Positions 22,990 through 34,755 of a stretch of DNA of 64,000 nt are shown in pieces. Source of the stretch: Portunus trituberculatus (lineage: Eukaryota; Arthropoda; Malacostraca; Decapoda; Portunidae). Each line of letters opens with the position of its first letter. The stretch's first letter is position 1. Where the stretch lies: the NCBI RefSeq assembly GCF_017591435.1, contig NC_059286.1, forward strand, positions 1,735,682 through 1,799,681, in the 5' to 3' direction. The position numbers and the translations under genes were made by a program. Below the pieces are notes generated by a model. It made no database searches. It was not told where the DNA came from and saw only the letters and a program-made list of their open reading frames with translations.

Positions 22990-23206
22990 TTGGCACGAGG
23001 TGACAGGTGTGTGCGTACCCCACCGCGCCCTCACCGTGGCTCGCCGCTCCACCCCGCCGTGCCACGCCGCGCCACGCCGTGACGTCGCCGTGCCATTGTG
23101 TCACGGTGTGTTGCGCACACTGTCGCGGCGATGCCAAAAAATGGACCTTTGGTCGCGGCGTGGTCACGGCGAGTCGCCGTGACACACCGTGACCAAAACG
23201 CCGTAA
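22990..23206. repeat. CACGG-rich subterminal array (right)
   Basis: Counterpart of the left array, ending in the inverted terminus CGCCGTAA. It shares GGTCGCGGCG with the left side. Confidence 0.8.
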
Positions 23207-23355
23207 GTGTAAACTCTAACCCTAACATATTGTGACAGAGTATATATGGAAACAAACTAGAATTATGGCCACTACATGACTCTTTATGCATCGAAATGTG
23301 TCAAACTTACCCAGACTGAAGAAATGTTGCAGCTTGTGTTGATATTTGCGGGGAC

Positions 23356-24356
23356 TTAATTGGAGGAGTGTGGGGAGGGCCGGTGAGGGTTGTAGAGTCT
23401 GGCAGTGTGCTGAAGGAAGACGTGAAATCTTTTGTTGGGATCTTGATGGGCCATGATAAACATGGACCTTGCCAAATACCCAACAAAATGCTTCATACGT
23501 CTTCCGTACAGTGGCACCTTTGCCTTAACTTCCCGCCACAGCCTCTCTACTGTGTTGGTGTGAGTCGTGGGATCAGCTGGATCTACGAAGTTCACCGAGT
23601 GATTGACAGTCAAGTGTCGGAATCCTTCCTCTTGTAAGCATTTGTATGCTTTCCAACAGTCCGAGATGATGGTGATTCTCGGCTCTATTCTTTCCTTTAT
23701 GATGTTCAGTAGTGTAGCACTATCACGGTTTTCCACCGGCACCATGAAGCAATCTCGTGTTTCACGACACAGTCCGCCAAACACCCACTGTCCGTCCACT
23801 ACTCTCCCCACGTTGTATTTTCTTTTACCAAATTTGCTTTCGTCGATCTCCACGATTTTTCCTTCACCCCTATCTTTCCCTCACGTCCCAAACACCAGTC
23901 CACCAGCACCTCCCGGCAGAAGCTTGCCCAGTCACATATGGAGTGGTTGGTGAGGCCAAGTTCGCTTCTGATAAAAACATATGAGAAGCACTCCTGCAAA
24001 TACGCGTTGACAAACACGAGAATCGTCTCTATGTCAAAGTGTGCCTTCTCAAAGAAAGTGTTTAGGTACACACTTTCTGACCACTCGCACTTCTGCGTTT
24101 TCTTTTTCTTTGACCGGCTTTGTAGCTTACGACACCTCCATAGTTTCTTATTGAAGTCTAGTGTTGCAGGTTTGCCACATCTATTGCAGAGTTTCTCCTG
24201 CAACACAAGTTGGTGCCTGACGCACAAGTCAAACAACTCTCGCGGCTTTCCGCTGTACTTGACAGCAAACTCCAGCAATCCGACATCACAGTTTTCACAA
24301 CGTGTCATGGCGGGTGCAGGGTAAGGACTGGGCACCTGTACACGTGTTACCCTCAT
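23356..24356 (-). pseudogene. Merlin/IS1595(ISXO2)-type transposase, one frameshift
   Basis: Two overlapping minus-strand frames make one transposase. The first (to 23799; likely start at 24308, MTRCENC) has a zinc-ribbon pattern (CENC, CNRCG) and a middle region. The second (23356-23853) has the catalytic core: Asp in VEIDESKFGKRKY, Asp in IISDCWKAY, and Glu in HTNTVERLWREVK. The frame changes between about 23855 and 23880, consistent with a single-base indel. It lies 150 bp from the Harbinger end in the same orientation as its transposase but is a separate superfamily. Terminal inverted repeats and the 8-bp duplication usual for Merlin were not found. Confidence 0.88.
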
Positions 24357-24836
24357 CCTTCATCGCGGATTGATACCTGCGCTGATATCTGCGCTCACGA
24401 ACCAATGAAAAGCGTTCATGTTTGAAAATGAATAGAAGTACGTACATGAATGAAAGTGTGAATTGAGGAAAAAGACGAAGATAAGTTATCATCAAAGAGA
24501 AAGGTGGTGCATTATTTATATTTTTGTCTCATAACACATACGTTGATGACATGTTGTCAATTCACATGTAATAGGAACTTGTTCTTGTCAAGGCAGAGGT
24601 ATGTGACTGAGGTGTTGCGAGGCTCAGTTTCACCTGCGTACCACAGTGAACGGATCTGTTAGGGACTTAGATTCTGGCGGAGATGGGTGATTTTCAAGAA
24701 AGCAGTGTGACCTACGTAAGGTTGACCGCCTTCCGAAATCTTCATACATCACAAGTATACTATTATAACTTCTTCATAATGACTACTTTGAAGAGATTGG
24801 TAAGGGGTACCTCTTCTGCACATTAACCCAACCAAA
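24357..24836. other. Non-coding, unassigned
   Basis: No coding signal recognised. A short direct repeat TGCGCTGATATC/TGCGCTCACG lies near 24379-24400. The right part may be the 5' UTR of the next retrotransposon. Confidence 0.4.
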
Positions 24837-24839
24837 TTA

Positions 24840-25782
24840 TAGGAGATGATTGCATTGGGTGTGATCGCTGTACCAATTGGTTCTGCCCATCTGGCATGTG
24901 TTTGGGACTGCCTGATGAACTGGTTGGGGGATAGCACAATTCGGTGGTGATGCCATTGCATATATTTGCACAGAATGCCGATGTACAAGTCCTGCATCAG
25001 GACAAGACAATCCAGCCTTTAAACAGCTGTTACAAACTGTGAAGAAGTTATTTGAAACCGTGCACACTTTGTCAGCTAAGGTTGAGAGCCTAACCTCTCC
25101 ACCCTCACTCCCCCAGTCATCAGTGTCTCCCGCAAACCCCACCACTGACCCAGCTAACAACATTGATGATAATGCTAGGAGACTGATCAGAGAAGAAATT
25201 CGTGAAATGAATGAAAGACTGAAGAGAGTAAATTCCCTTATCGTACGTGGTATTGGTGACCCAGATAACTCTGTTTTCAAACAGCATTTCACCACTGTGA
25301 CCCGATATCAGCGGGAAAACCCTGTAGATTTTACTGACCTAAAATGCATCAATAGAGAGAGAAAACTCTATAGGTTGAATGTCCTTAACATTGAAGTCAG
25401 GAAATCTCTACTTGATAAGGCCAAAAATCTGAAAGATTCTCAGTTTGATGGAATCTTCATCAGTAGAGACCTCACTTATGCCCAGCGACAGGACTTGGCC
25501 CGACGTCGACAAGCTAGAGCTAGCAGTGGTCCCCAAGACCAGCTAGCTTCAGCACCTGATACATCTACCCGTGAGTCTGCGGCAGCACCTGCTGGATACC
25601 CTGGTAGTGCTTCTCACCCACAGGCTGGGGCATCTAGCTCATCCACTGTTGGTACTCCTGCCCAAGATACACAAGACAATACTCCAGACCACAGGGCTGA
25701 CCGAGCAGTCTCTTCTGATTTTTTTACACTGAGTGAACCAAACAAACAAACGACCAACTTTCGAAAAATATCTTACGCTTAA
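24840..25782 (+). pseudogene. CR1-like retrotransposon ORF1 (PHD-like remnant + coiled coil)
   Basis: At 24841-24990, in shifted frames, Cys patterns resemble a PHD zinc finger (CDRCTNWF, then ICTECRC). From about 25023 one frame is open to 25782. It has a short coiled coil (LFETVHTLSAKVESL), an acidic helix (REEIREMNERLKRVNSLIVRGI), an RRM-like block ending in DGIFISRDLTYAQRQDLARRR, and a Pro/Ser/Ala-rich tail. This is the ORF1 layout of CR1-type elements in invertebrates. The N-terminal frameshifts make it a pseudogene. Confidence 0.7.
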
Positions 25783-28596
25783 AGTGGGTCTGTGCAATGT
25801 AAATAGTTTAGTAAATAAGGTTAACGAAGTAACTGATCTCATGCATGATTGTGATATAGATATTATGGCAATTACAGAGTCCTGGCTTCTACCAAGCATT
25901 CCTAACTCTTTCCTGTCTGTCCAAGGCTATCATCCAATAGCCCGCACTGATGTTGTTGGAGATGTCCAAAAACATGGTGTATGTTTCTACATTAGAGACA
26001 ACATACCCTTCATTTCCATTGATAGCAACTGTCCCAATACTCACATAGTGCACCTAGTTTCCCTCAAATGTTACATAATTGTTGTATACCAACCACCGTC
26101 AAATACTCAAAATGACAATACAGCATTGATTAATCTCTTAGAACAGTTTTGCACAGGTAAGGAAGTTCTTATATTGGGTGATTTCAACTTGCCAGCTATT
26201 GATTGGTCTAATGAAAATGCCTTAGTTATTCCAAGACTATGATCCTCTAACTCTAGCTTTTACAAATTGCTTTAACACTATTGGCCTCCATCAGTGGGTT
26301 GACTTTCCCACCTTTACACCCTCCGGAAACACCCTTGATTTAATTTTGTCTACGGAAACAGACAGAATAGGGAGTGTTGAGTCGCTCTGTCCCCTGCCTG
26401 GTTGTGGACATGTCCCCATCAAGTTCACCTACCATTTCACATTCAACACTTCTCAAGATGGCAACATTTGCATTAAAAGAGAGCCTGGGAAAGAGGAAAG
26501 TACAAAATAATAGACAATCATGTATCACAGGTTGACTGGGACTATGAGTTTTGCCATCTCTCAGTAGATGCAAAGTTCACTAGACTTTTGCAAATCCTCA
26601 CTCCTCTCATAGACTCTTATATTCCTCTATGCAAGCAGCTTAGTCCAAGCTCTCCCCTCAGTCATCCTACTGCTTTAAAGAAAAACAGAACAACAGCCTG
26701 GCAGCTGTTCAAGTCTACCAGAAGATTCTTTGGGCGCCACTCCCAACAATGCACTCAGGCCTTGGAAAACTACAACATTATCAATCGCCAATACAGAAAC
26801 TACTTTATCTACTCCCAGATAGCTTACGAAAGGATTCTCATGGATAAGCTTAAAAGAAATCCAAAAGCCTTTCATCAGTACATTCGTAACAAAAAAGTAG
26901 GTGCTCCCTCCGTGGGCCCCTTATCACATCCTGATGGTTCACTAGTAGAAGATTGTGGTGCTATGGCCGAAATTTTTGTGAACAATTTCTCCTCTGTCTT
27001 CAAAGACAGCTGCCCAAATTCTTTTCCCCACTAGATGTTCCAGGGCACCCTTGACAATGTAAATATTACTTACTCTGCTGTGTCTAAAGGCCTTGCATCT
27101 CTTGAGTCCAACTCAAGTATCGGACCAGACAACCTACATCCCAGACTTCTTAATTCTTGTCCGTCTCATGCTTATCCCATATTTATCATCTTCTCAACTA
27201 GCCTAACTGATGGCATCATCCCTGACATTTGGAAAGTCTCCGATGTTCGACCTATCTTCAAAAAGAGATCTCGCTCTGCTCCTCTAAACCCATAAGTCTA
27301 ACCTCAGTCTGCTGCAAGACATTAGAGAGGATTGTGGCCGAACATATTTATACATTTCTTGAACATAATGCTTTACTCTCTCCCGACCAGTTTGGCTTTC
27401 GGCGCGGTAGAACAGCTGATGATCAACTATTGCTTACCTACGACTTTGTCTCATCTGGACTTGACACTGGAAATGTAGTTGATGTTATTTTATTTGACTT
27501 CTTTAAAGCCTTTGACGTGGTTAACCACTCAGTGCTACTCCAAAAACTCTGTAGCATTGGTATCACCGGCAACTTGTTAAGCTGGATTTGTTCTTTCCTA
27601 CTTGGTAGATCCATGAGTGTATCTGTTGCAGGTGTTAAAAGCAGCTACAAGGATGTAAAGAGTGGTGTACCTCAGGGTTTGGTACTGGGACCCTTACTTT
27701 TCCTACTGTATGTTAACCACCTGCCATCCACGATACAGAACAACTGTAAAATCTTTCCTGATGACTTAAAGATTTACTTGAAGTACAGCCCATCTACCCC
27801 CCTATTACTGGCCCTTGGAACTTTGTCCTGTCAGCATGACATTAATAAGATTTGTGATGTTGCTTCCTCTTGGGGTCTTGACCTCAATAAGGACAAGTGT
27901 GTAGTGTTAAGGCTACAACGTGGTACAGTGCCTTGGCAATGCATTGGTGCGTTGTCAGAGTATTCGCTTCAAGAACTCCCCATCACCATGGTAGACCAAC
28001 ACAAGGACCTTGGTGTCCTAGTAGACTCCAGTCTCAGATTCCATCACCACATTCGGTCTACTGCCAACAAAGCCTCTGGAATGTCGGCAAATTTTCTCAA
28101 AAGCACCCTCTGCAGATCCCAAGACTTCATGATCACTCTCTACAAAACTCACATACGACCAATTCTAGAATATGCCTCCTGTGTGTGGAACACAGGCTTC
28201 TCGGGAGACCTTCATCTGCTGGAATCAGTACAAAGAACCTGGACTCGCCACATTGAGGGCCTGTCTGAAGTACCATATGGTGAGCGACTCAGAATATTAG
28301 ACCTATACTCAGTCCAGGGGCGACTGCTGCGTGCTGACCTCCTCAAATACTGGAAAATTTTCCACAAAGAGTGTGGTATCTCGCCTAAGGAAATATTTAC
28401 CATGGCACCTTCTCAAGGTACAAGAGGACACAGATTCAAAATTCAGATCACCCACAGTTCAATAGAGGCCAGGAGGAGATTCTTCTCACTACGGTGGACC
28501 AGTATATGGAACTTCCTACCAGACGAAGTTGTGGCACAAAAATCTATCAGCTCATACAAATCAGCTTTGCATCATATTCTAGGTCTACTTCTTTAA
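25733..28596 (+). pseudogene. CR1-like retrotransposon ORF2 (AP endonuclease + RT, decayed)
   Basis: Endonuclease at 25733-26242: VGLCNVNSLVNKV, ITESWL and LILGDFNLPAIDWS. A broken stretch follows (26243-26587), then a linker (26588-27034). RT is split by a frameshift near 27270: SNSSIGPDNLHP, then RRGRTADDQLLL, DFFKAFDVVNHS and SGVPQGLVLGPLLF. The catalytic box reads FPDD in place of FADD, so this RT is probably inactive even where the frame is open. The C-terminal domain (HIRPILEYASCVWN) ends at the TAA at 28596. Plus strand; 3' tail not resolved. Confidence 0.88.
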
Positions 28597-29205
28597 AAAT
28601 TCCCTGACTAGTTATCCTATTTCTTTACTTCTCTTACAACTTACACTTTTGTAAAAGTCTTTTCAATGTTTCTTTGTTGTATTGCTCATAGCTAACTTCA
28701 CTAACATTAATACTCATTGAATTTTCTCCATGTTTCATAAAGGTACACAACTCAGTCTTTTTATGCCTCGTAATTGTTTCTGTTGCAATGCTAGTAACTA
28801 GTTGACTGGCGTACCTTTTGAACTGTGCTGCCCTTACATTTCTCCAGTACCTCCAACAATGTAGTACAAAGTGCTAAAGGGTAGCCAACCAGGTGAGTTG
28901 AGTGCATCAGTGATACATACTGCATAGAAAAAAAAGTGAACCTTTTAGTCATGAGTGCTGTTATGCATACACCCTGCACAAGGAGGAGAGTGTGTTTTCA
29001 ATCTATGCTCTACCTATACAATGGGAGGTCTACATATATCAGAGTTTTTTGTGTAGTAACTGCAAATGAACTGAGGTAGGCTTTGCTAGCTTGCAAATAA
29101 AACTATTTTTTGAAACAGGAAAACTTCATATTTTGCATGTGGGAAGGGAATACTTGTACTATTTGTAGAGTTTAAAGAAGGTCTTAATTTTAATTTGGCT
29201 TACAG
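28597..29205. other. Non-coding
   Basis: No supported gene. The left part may be CR1 3' UTR, and the right part reads as intron ahead of the candidate exon at 29206. Confidence 0.4.
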
Positions 29206-29316
29206 ATCAAGACCGAGATGGAAAGGCATCTGAAGGGTTCTCTTTCCAGATGGAACGCAAAATTTAATAAGATCTGTGAAACAGTGATTGAGAAGGTTCC
29301 TAAGACTGACCAGCAT
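29206..29316 (+). CDS. Candidate orphan exon of an unidentified gene
   Basis: A pyrimidine-rich stretch ending GGCTTACAG at 29205 is followed by 37 in-frame codons and then a strong donor GTGAGT at 29317. The peptide is charged and helical-looking (MERHLKGSLSRWNAKFNKIC, then ETVIEKVPKTDQH). Both boundaries are phase 0. I do not recognise the protein, and no neighbouring plus-strand exon could be supported. It could be a chance open stretch between splice-like sites. Confidence 0.45.
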
Positions 29317-30053
<737 letters not shown>

Positions 30054-30089
30054 TTTATTTTAGTACTGAAAATTATTTCTACTTCTGGT

Positions 30090-32570
30090 TCCATCTAGAA
30101 CTTGATATACTCTTGCCCACGCTCTTGAATCTTCCGAGTTTTCCATCATCTAGCTTAGATTCAACAGTCACTCTCCAACTACGTAAATTTATCTGTGCTG
30201 TCTATCTCTCCCCTAACTCCTCTGACTATAGTAAATTCTTTGACTATTTGACTTCCAAAGTTGAGCACATTCTGTCCCTCTACCCTTTTGCAGAGATCTC
30301 TATCCTTGGAGGTTTCACTGTTTGGTTTTCCTGGCCCATCACTGACCATCCTGGTGAACTAGTTTTCAACTTTGCTATCATCCGTGACATAAAGCAACTG
30401 GTGCAACATCCTACTTGTATTCCTGACGTCTTGGAGATACACACAACATTGTAGATCTTTTCCTTACCTACATTCCTTCTGCTTATGCTGTTACCCTATC
30501 TTCTCCATTGCATGAGCTCCTCCAATCACACTCTCATTTCTGTATCTCGTCCTATTTCTCCAATTCCTTCTCAGGATCCCCAAAATGGAGGTGCCTCTGG
30601 CATTTTGCCTCTGCCAGTTGGGGGGACCTGAAAAGGTATGCTGATTTTCCCTGGAATGATTACTGTGTCCGTGTCAGAGACCCAACTGTGTGTGCTGAGC
30701 CCGTAACAGAGGTGATAGTGTTTGGCATGGAGGCATCCTTTCGTTATTCTTTTTCTCTACCTAAACATTCTAAACCTTGGCTTAACACAGCCTGTTCTAG
30801 TGCTATGCATGATAGAGAGGTTGCCCACAAAAGGTACTTTAGCCTTCCATCTCCTGAATCTCATTCACTTTATATTTTTGTCCAGAATCATGCCAAGTCG
30901 TTTCTTCAACTTGCCAAATGTCAGAACCTTTTAAACTCTAACTCCCCTCGTGATTTCTGGCATTTGGCCAAAAAACATCTATCAACTCGACACAACCTTC
31001 CAGACAGCTATCCCTTCTTCAAGACACTCAACTGTCCCCCTCTTCTACACTGAATATTCTCGGTCTGTCCTTTACTCATAATCTTAATTGGAAACTTCAC
31101 ATCTCATCTCTTGCTAAAACAGCTTTTATGAAGTTAGGTGTTCTGCCGCGTCTCCATCAGTTTTCCCCGCCACCAACTGCTAACTGTGTGCAAGGGCCTT
31201 ATCTGTTCTTGTATGGAATACTCTTTGCATGTTTGGGGTGGGGAGGAGTTCCTTTAATATAGTTTTATTAGATAGGTTTGAATCAACAGCATTTCTTCCC
31301 ATCAACTCCCCTCCTCTGACTGACTGTCTTCAGCCTCTTTCTCACCGCCGAAATGTTGCATCTTTATCTTTTATCACTATTTTCATGCTAACTGCTCTAC
31401 TGATCTTGCTAACTGCATGCCTCCCTTTCTTTTTCTTTCTCTCATTATTATTCTGTCCTACAAGAGTTAACCAGTATTCTCAATCATTCAGACCTTTCAC
31501 TGGTAAATTCTTCAACTCCCTACCTACTTCTGTACAGGCAACCCCCGCTTAACGAAGGTTCACACAACAAAATTTCGCAACAACGAAGGTTTCATTTTAC
31601 TACCATCTGCTCATTTAACGAACACCAAACTCACTTTAACAAAGTTTTATCCAGGTAATTTTTTCCAAGTTTGAAAGCCCCGCCGTATCATGCAAGCCGA
31701 CAGGCTTTTGAATATACCAGCGCCTCTCGTGGACAACACGCGCACCACTCACTCTCCCTGTTCAAAACAATAACAGCATCAGCAGCAGCTTGTCTCCTCG
31801 CTCAAATTACCACAAAAACACCTTGCAATGTCGTCTAGCATTGCTAAGAAGACCAGGAAGTCTCTTACTCCTGAAGTGAAGCTGGATATTATTCACAGAC
31901 ACGAGAGAGGCAAGAAAACTAATAGCATTGCTCGCCACCATCTTGACTTCTCTACTGTCTCTACTATTTTCAAGTCAGCAGACTCTATTAAGAAGGCTGG
32001 TGAGACCATATCTTCCTTGCAAGCTAAAATAACCACCTGAACTCGTGACTCTACAATGGATAAAATGGAAAGCCTTGTGGAAATGTGGTACATAAGTTTT
32101 GTATGTGATACAATGATGCGCCCTTTGTTTACATTCCACAGGTTGCTGGTTAGTGTCTTTACCGTTTCACTCTCCCTCCCTTCATAAATTTAAGATCATC
32201 AACATTATAAAGTTACGTACATACATACATTAGTGTACACTATAATGACTTAAATTAAACTGCCAAAATGTTTAACTTCATAATTTTTACTTTCATTAAA
32301 CCTTTCACTGTACTATGATGCACTCTCGCTTTGTTTACTCTCAATGGAAGTTCAAGGCAGGGGTTAAACTTGTTATAATCGGTTCACTTAACAAAATTTC
32401 GCTTAACGAAAGTTTTTTTTAGGAACATAATCCCTTCGTTAAGGGGGCGTTGCCTGTATTTCAATCTTTCGACGACTTGACTTTTTTTTAAGAGAGAAGT
32501 GTTCAAACATTTGTCTCTGGCTTTTGGCTGACTCTTTCAAGTCTTTTATGGAAACTGCAGTTCCAGTGGG
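30090..32570 (+). pseudogene. Non-LTR family A copy, internally deleted and split by a Tigger-like element
   Basis: It starts inside the endonuclease (ACTCTTGCCCACGCTCTTGA matches the long copy near 14897). It continues to about 30980 (FWHLAKKH) and then jumps to the RT C-terminal region (STRHNLPDSYP), losing the catalytic RT core. C-terminal sequence follows to 31532. A Tigger-like element occupies 31535-32456, and the last segment resumes at 32459 (TTTCAATCTTTCGACGACTT). It ends near a GTGGGCCT phrase at about 32565. Confidence 0.85.
31535..32456 (+). mobile_element. Tigger/pogo-like DNA transposon, internally deleted
   Basis: The terminal inverted repeats CAGGCAACCCCCGCTTAACG and its complement (CCTTCGTTAAGGGGG...) are flanked by TA on both sides (31533-31534, 32457-32458). 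Inside, 31828-32037 encodes the N-terminus of a pogo-type transposase (SLTPEVKLDIIHRHERG, NSIARHH, STVSTIFKSADSI), a CENP-B/psq-like helix-turn-helix. A TGA interrupts it before TRDSTMDKMESLVEMWY, and the DDE domain is missing. Non-autonomous remnant. Confidence 0.9.
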
Positions 32571-32639
32571 CCTATAATTTTAATATTTTGTTGCCTGTGG
32601 CAGTCTTCACTCTTCCATAAAAAATCAAATATCATTATT

Positions 32640-32699
32640 ATTATTAGTAGTAGTAGTAGTTGTAATTGTACTAGTAGTAGTAGTTGAAGTTGTAGTAGC

Positions 32700-32748
<49 letters not shown>
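32640..32748. repeat. (AGT)n trinucleotide repeat
   Basis: Interrupted ATT/AGT triplets lead into a pure AGT run at 32702-32748. Confidence 0.95.
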
Positions 32749-32749
<1 letters not shown>

Positions 32750-32769
32750 AAACAATGAGAGAGAGAGTG

Positions 32770-33064
32770 TGTATGTGTGTGTGTGTAATTCACCTCGGTC
32801 GCCTGCTGGTCACCGAGGCAGTCTTCCCCATTACGGAGCGAGCTCAGCAGAGCTCATAGACCGATCTTCGGGTTGGACTGAGACCACATCACACACAACA
32901 CACACCGGGAAAGCGAGGCCACAACCCCTCGAGTTACATCCCGTACCTATTTACTGCTAGGTGAACAGGGGCCACACATTAAGAGGCTTGCCCATTTGCC
33001 TCGCTGCTTCCCGTGACTTGAACCCGGCCCTCTCGATTGTGAGTCGAGCGTGCTAACCACTACA

Positions 33065-33068
<4 letters not shown>
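32770..33068 (-). repeat. tRNA-derived SINE (Val-like head)
   Basis: Read on the minus strand from 33068. Box A is TAGTGTAGTGG (33057-33067) and box B is GGTTCAAGTC (33015-33024). The anticodon-loop position reads CAC, as in tRNA-Val. The acceptor stem does not pair, so it is not a tRNA gene. The body contains CCCCTGTTCACCTAGCAG, also seen at about 13170-13210. Confidence 0.8.
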
Positions 33069-33114
<46 letters not shown>

Positions 33115-33138
33115 CAGGATCCCATCCCTCCACAGGAA

Positions 33139-33191
<53 letters not shown>

Positions 33192-33215
33192 TGTGTGTGT
33201 GTGTGTGTGTGTGTT
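33069..33215. repeat. (GT)n - 30-bp bridge - (GA)n - (GT)n
   Basis: GT 33069-33110, then TTCCAGGATCCCATCCCTCC and ACAGGAAAGGAG, then GA to 33189 and GT to 33215. The same composite occurs at 39867-40041. Confidence 0.95.
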
Positions 33216-34745
33216 TACCTAGTTGTATTGTACAGTGTTCAAGTGGGGCTCATAGTGTCCTGTCTCCATATCTCCATTTATCTAATTTTTCTTTAAAGTT
33301 ATGCACACTATGTGCTGCAACAATTCCATTATCCAATGCATTCCATTTTTCCACAGTTCTGTGTGGAAAACTGTATTTTCCAACATCCTTCACACACTGC
33401 CTCATCCTGATCTTCTTTTCATGTCCTCTTGTCCTTTCATCCTCTTCTGCCAACAGCACCATGCCTTCTTTGTCTATCTTTTCAATATCATTTACTATCT
33501 TATACATTGTTATTAGGTCCCTGCGTTCTCTTCTATCTTGTAAGGTTGGCAGTCCCATTTCCTTCAGTCGTTCTTCATATGTGAGCAATCTTCTGTATCC
33601 TTTCTAGTTTTCTTATATCTTTTTTAGAACTCGGAGACCATACCACTGTTGCACATTCCAGCTTTGGACGTATCATGCTTGTGATGATTTTTTTTCATCA
33701 GATCTTTATCCATGTAATGAAATGCCACTTTTATACTAGTCAACATCCTATATGATAGTCCAAATATCTTATTTATGTGTTTATCAGGGCTCAGATTTTC
33801 TTGTATGATCACTCCAAGATCTTTTTCCTCTTTAGTCCTCGTTATTTGCTCCTCTCCCATCAGATAGTTCAATACTAGTCTCCTCTTACTCTTTCCCAGT
33901 TCCATTATGTGACATTTCTTGGCATTAAACTCCAATTTCCACTCCTTGCTCCATTCATAGATCTTACTTAAATCTTCCTGTAGCAGTATACAGTCCTCTC
34001 TGGTTTTGATAACTTTTATCAACTTTGCATCATCAGCGTTTACATAAACTTGAAACATAAGGGGGCTAACACTGACCCTTGTGGCACCCCGCTAGTTACT
34101 TTACTCCAAGATGAGTATGTATCTCTGATCACAGTTCTCATTTATCTATCCTTCAAATAATCTCTTGTCCATTCGAGTAAGGTTGTATGCAGTCCTCCTA
34201 TGTACTCTAGTTTCCAAAGAAGTCTTCCATGAGGGACTTTATCAAATGCCTTTTTAATGTCCAGATATACTGTGTCTACCCATCCATCTCTGCTTTCAAG
34301 TCCTGCAATAACCCTGGAGTAGAAGCTTAATAAGTTTGATACAAATGACCACCCTGTCTTGAACCCAAATTGTCTGTTTGATATGACTTGTTCCTCTTCT
34401 AGAAATTTAACCCATTTTTCTTTGATAATTATTTCACATAACTTCCCTATGACACTTGTAAGTGACACTGGTCTGTAGTTCAGTGGTTCAGTTGCTTTTC
34501 CTCCTTTAAATATCGGTATTACGTTGGCTCTCTTCCACTCTAGTGGAACTTTCCCTTCATTTATTGAACTTTTAATTATTTCCCAAATTGGCTCTAGTAA
34601 TTGCTCTTTACATTCTTTTAATTCCCAGCCTGATACACCATCTGGCCCCATTGGTTTCCTGACTTCCAACTTGTCCAGTAATCTTCCAATATCCTCTTTA
34701 TGAACTGCAATTTCCTGTAATCCTAGGCAATTCAATGTCCTATTA
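33216..34745 (-). pseudogene. CR1-like non-LTR family E, copy 1 (5'-truncated RT)
   Basis: Minus-strand RT: KPMGPDGVSGWEL (about 34650), NYRPVSLTSVIGKL, RQFGFKTGWS, VYLDIKKAFDKVPHGRL (34240-34290), ADD catalytic box (about 34030), and C-terminal HYMDKDLMKK and VEKWNALDNGIV. Frame breaks lie at about 34140, 34070 and 33600. The element begins abruptly inside the RT N-terminus. Its 3' end (CAACTAGGTAAA on the minus strand) joins the (CA)n microsatellite. Confidence 0.85.
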
Positions 34746-34755
34746 GGTTTTGTGT

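Larger units (their letters stand above)
19145..23206. mobile_element. PIF/Harbinger DNA transposon, apparently intact
   Basis: The termini are inverted: the left begins TTACGGCGTTTTG then GTCACGGCGTGTCACGG. The right is its complement with one indel and one mismatch over about 35 bases. The element is 4062 bp long. Two convergent genes without stops or frameshifts lie inside: an MADF-like protein (plus strand) and a DDE transposase (minus strand). Both subterminal regions are dense in CACGG/CCGTG words. Harbinger normally duplicates TWA; here TTA and TAA sit symmetrically at the ends, so the exact duplication is unclear. Confidence 0.92.

Noticed and set aside
33000..33068. tRNA-Val gene
   Set aside because: Box A and B are present but the acceptor stem does not pair and a SINE body continues; it is a SINE head.
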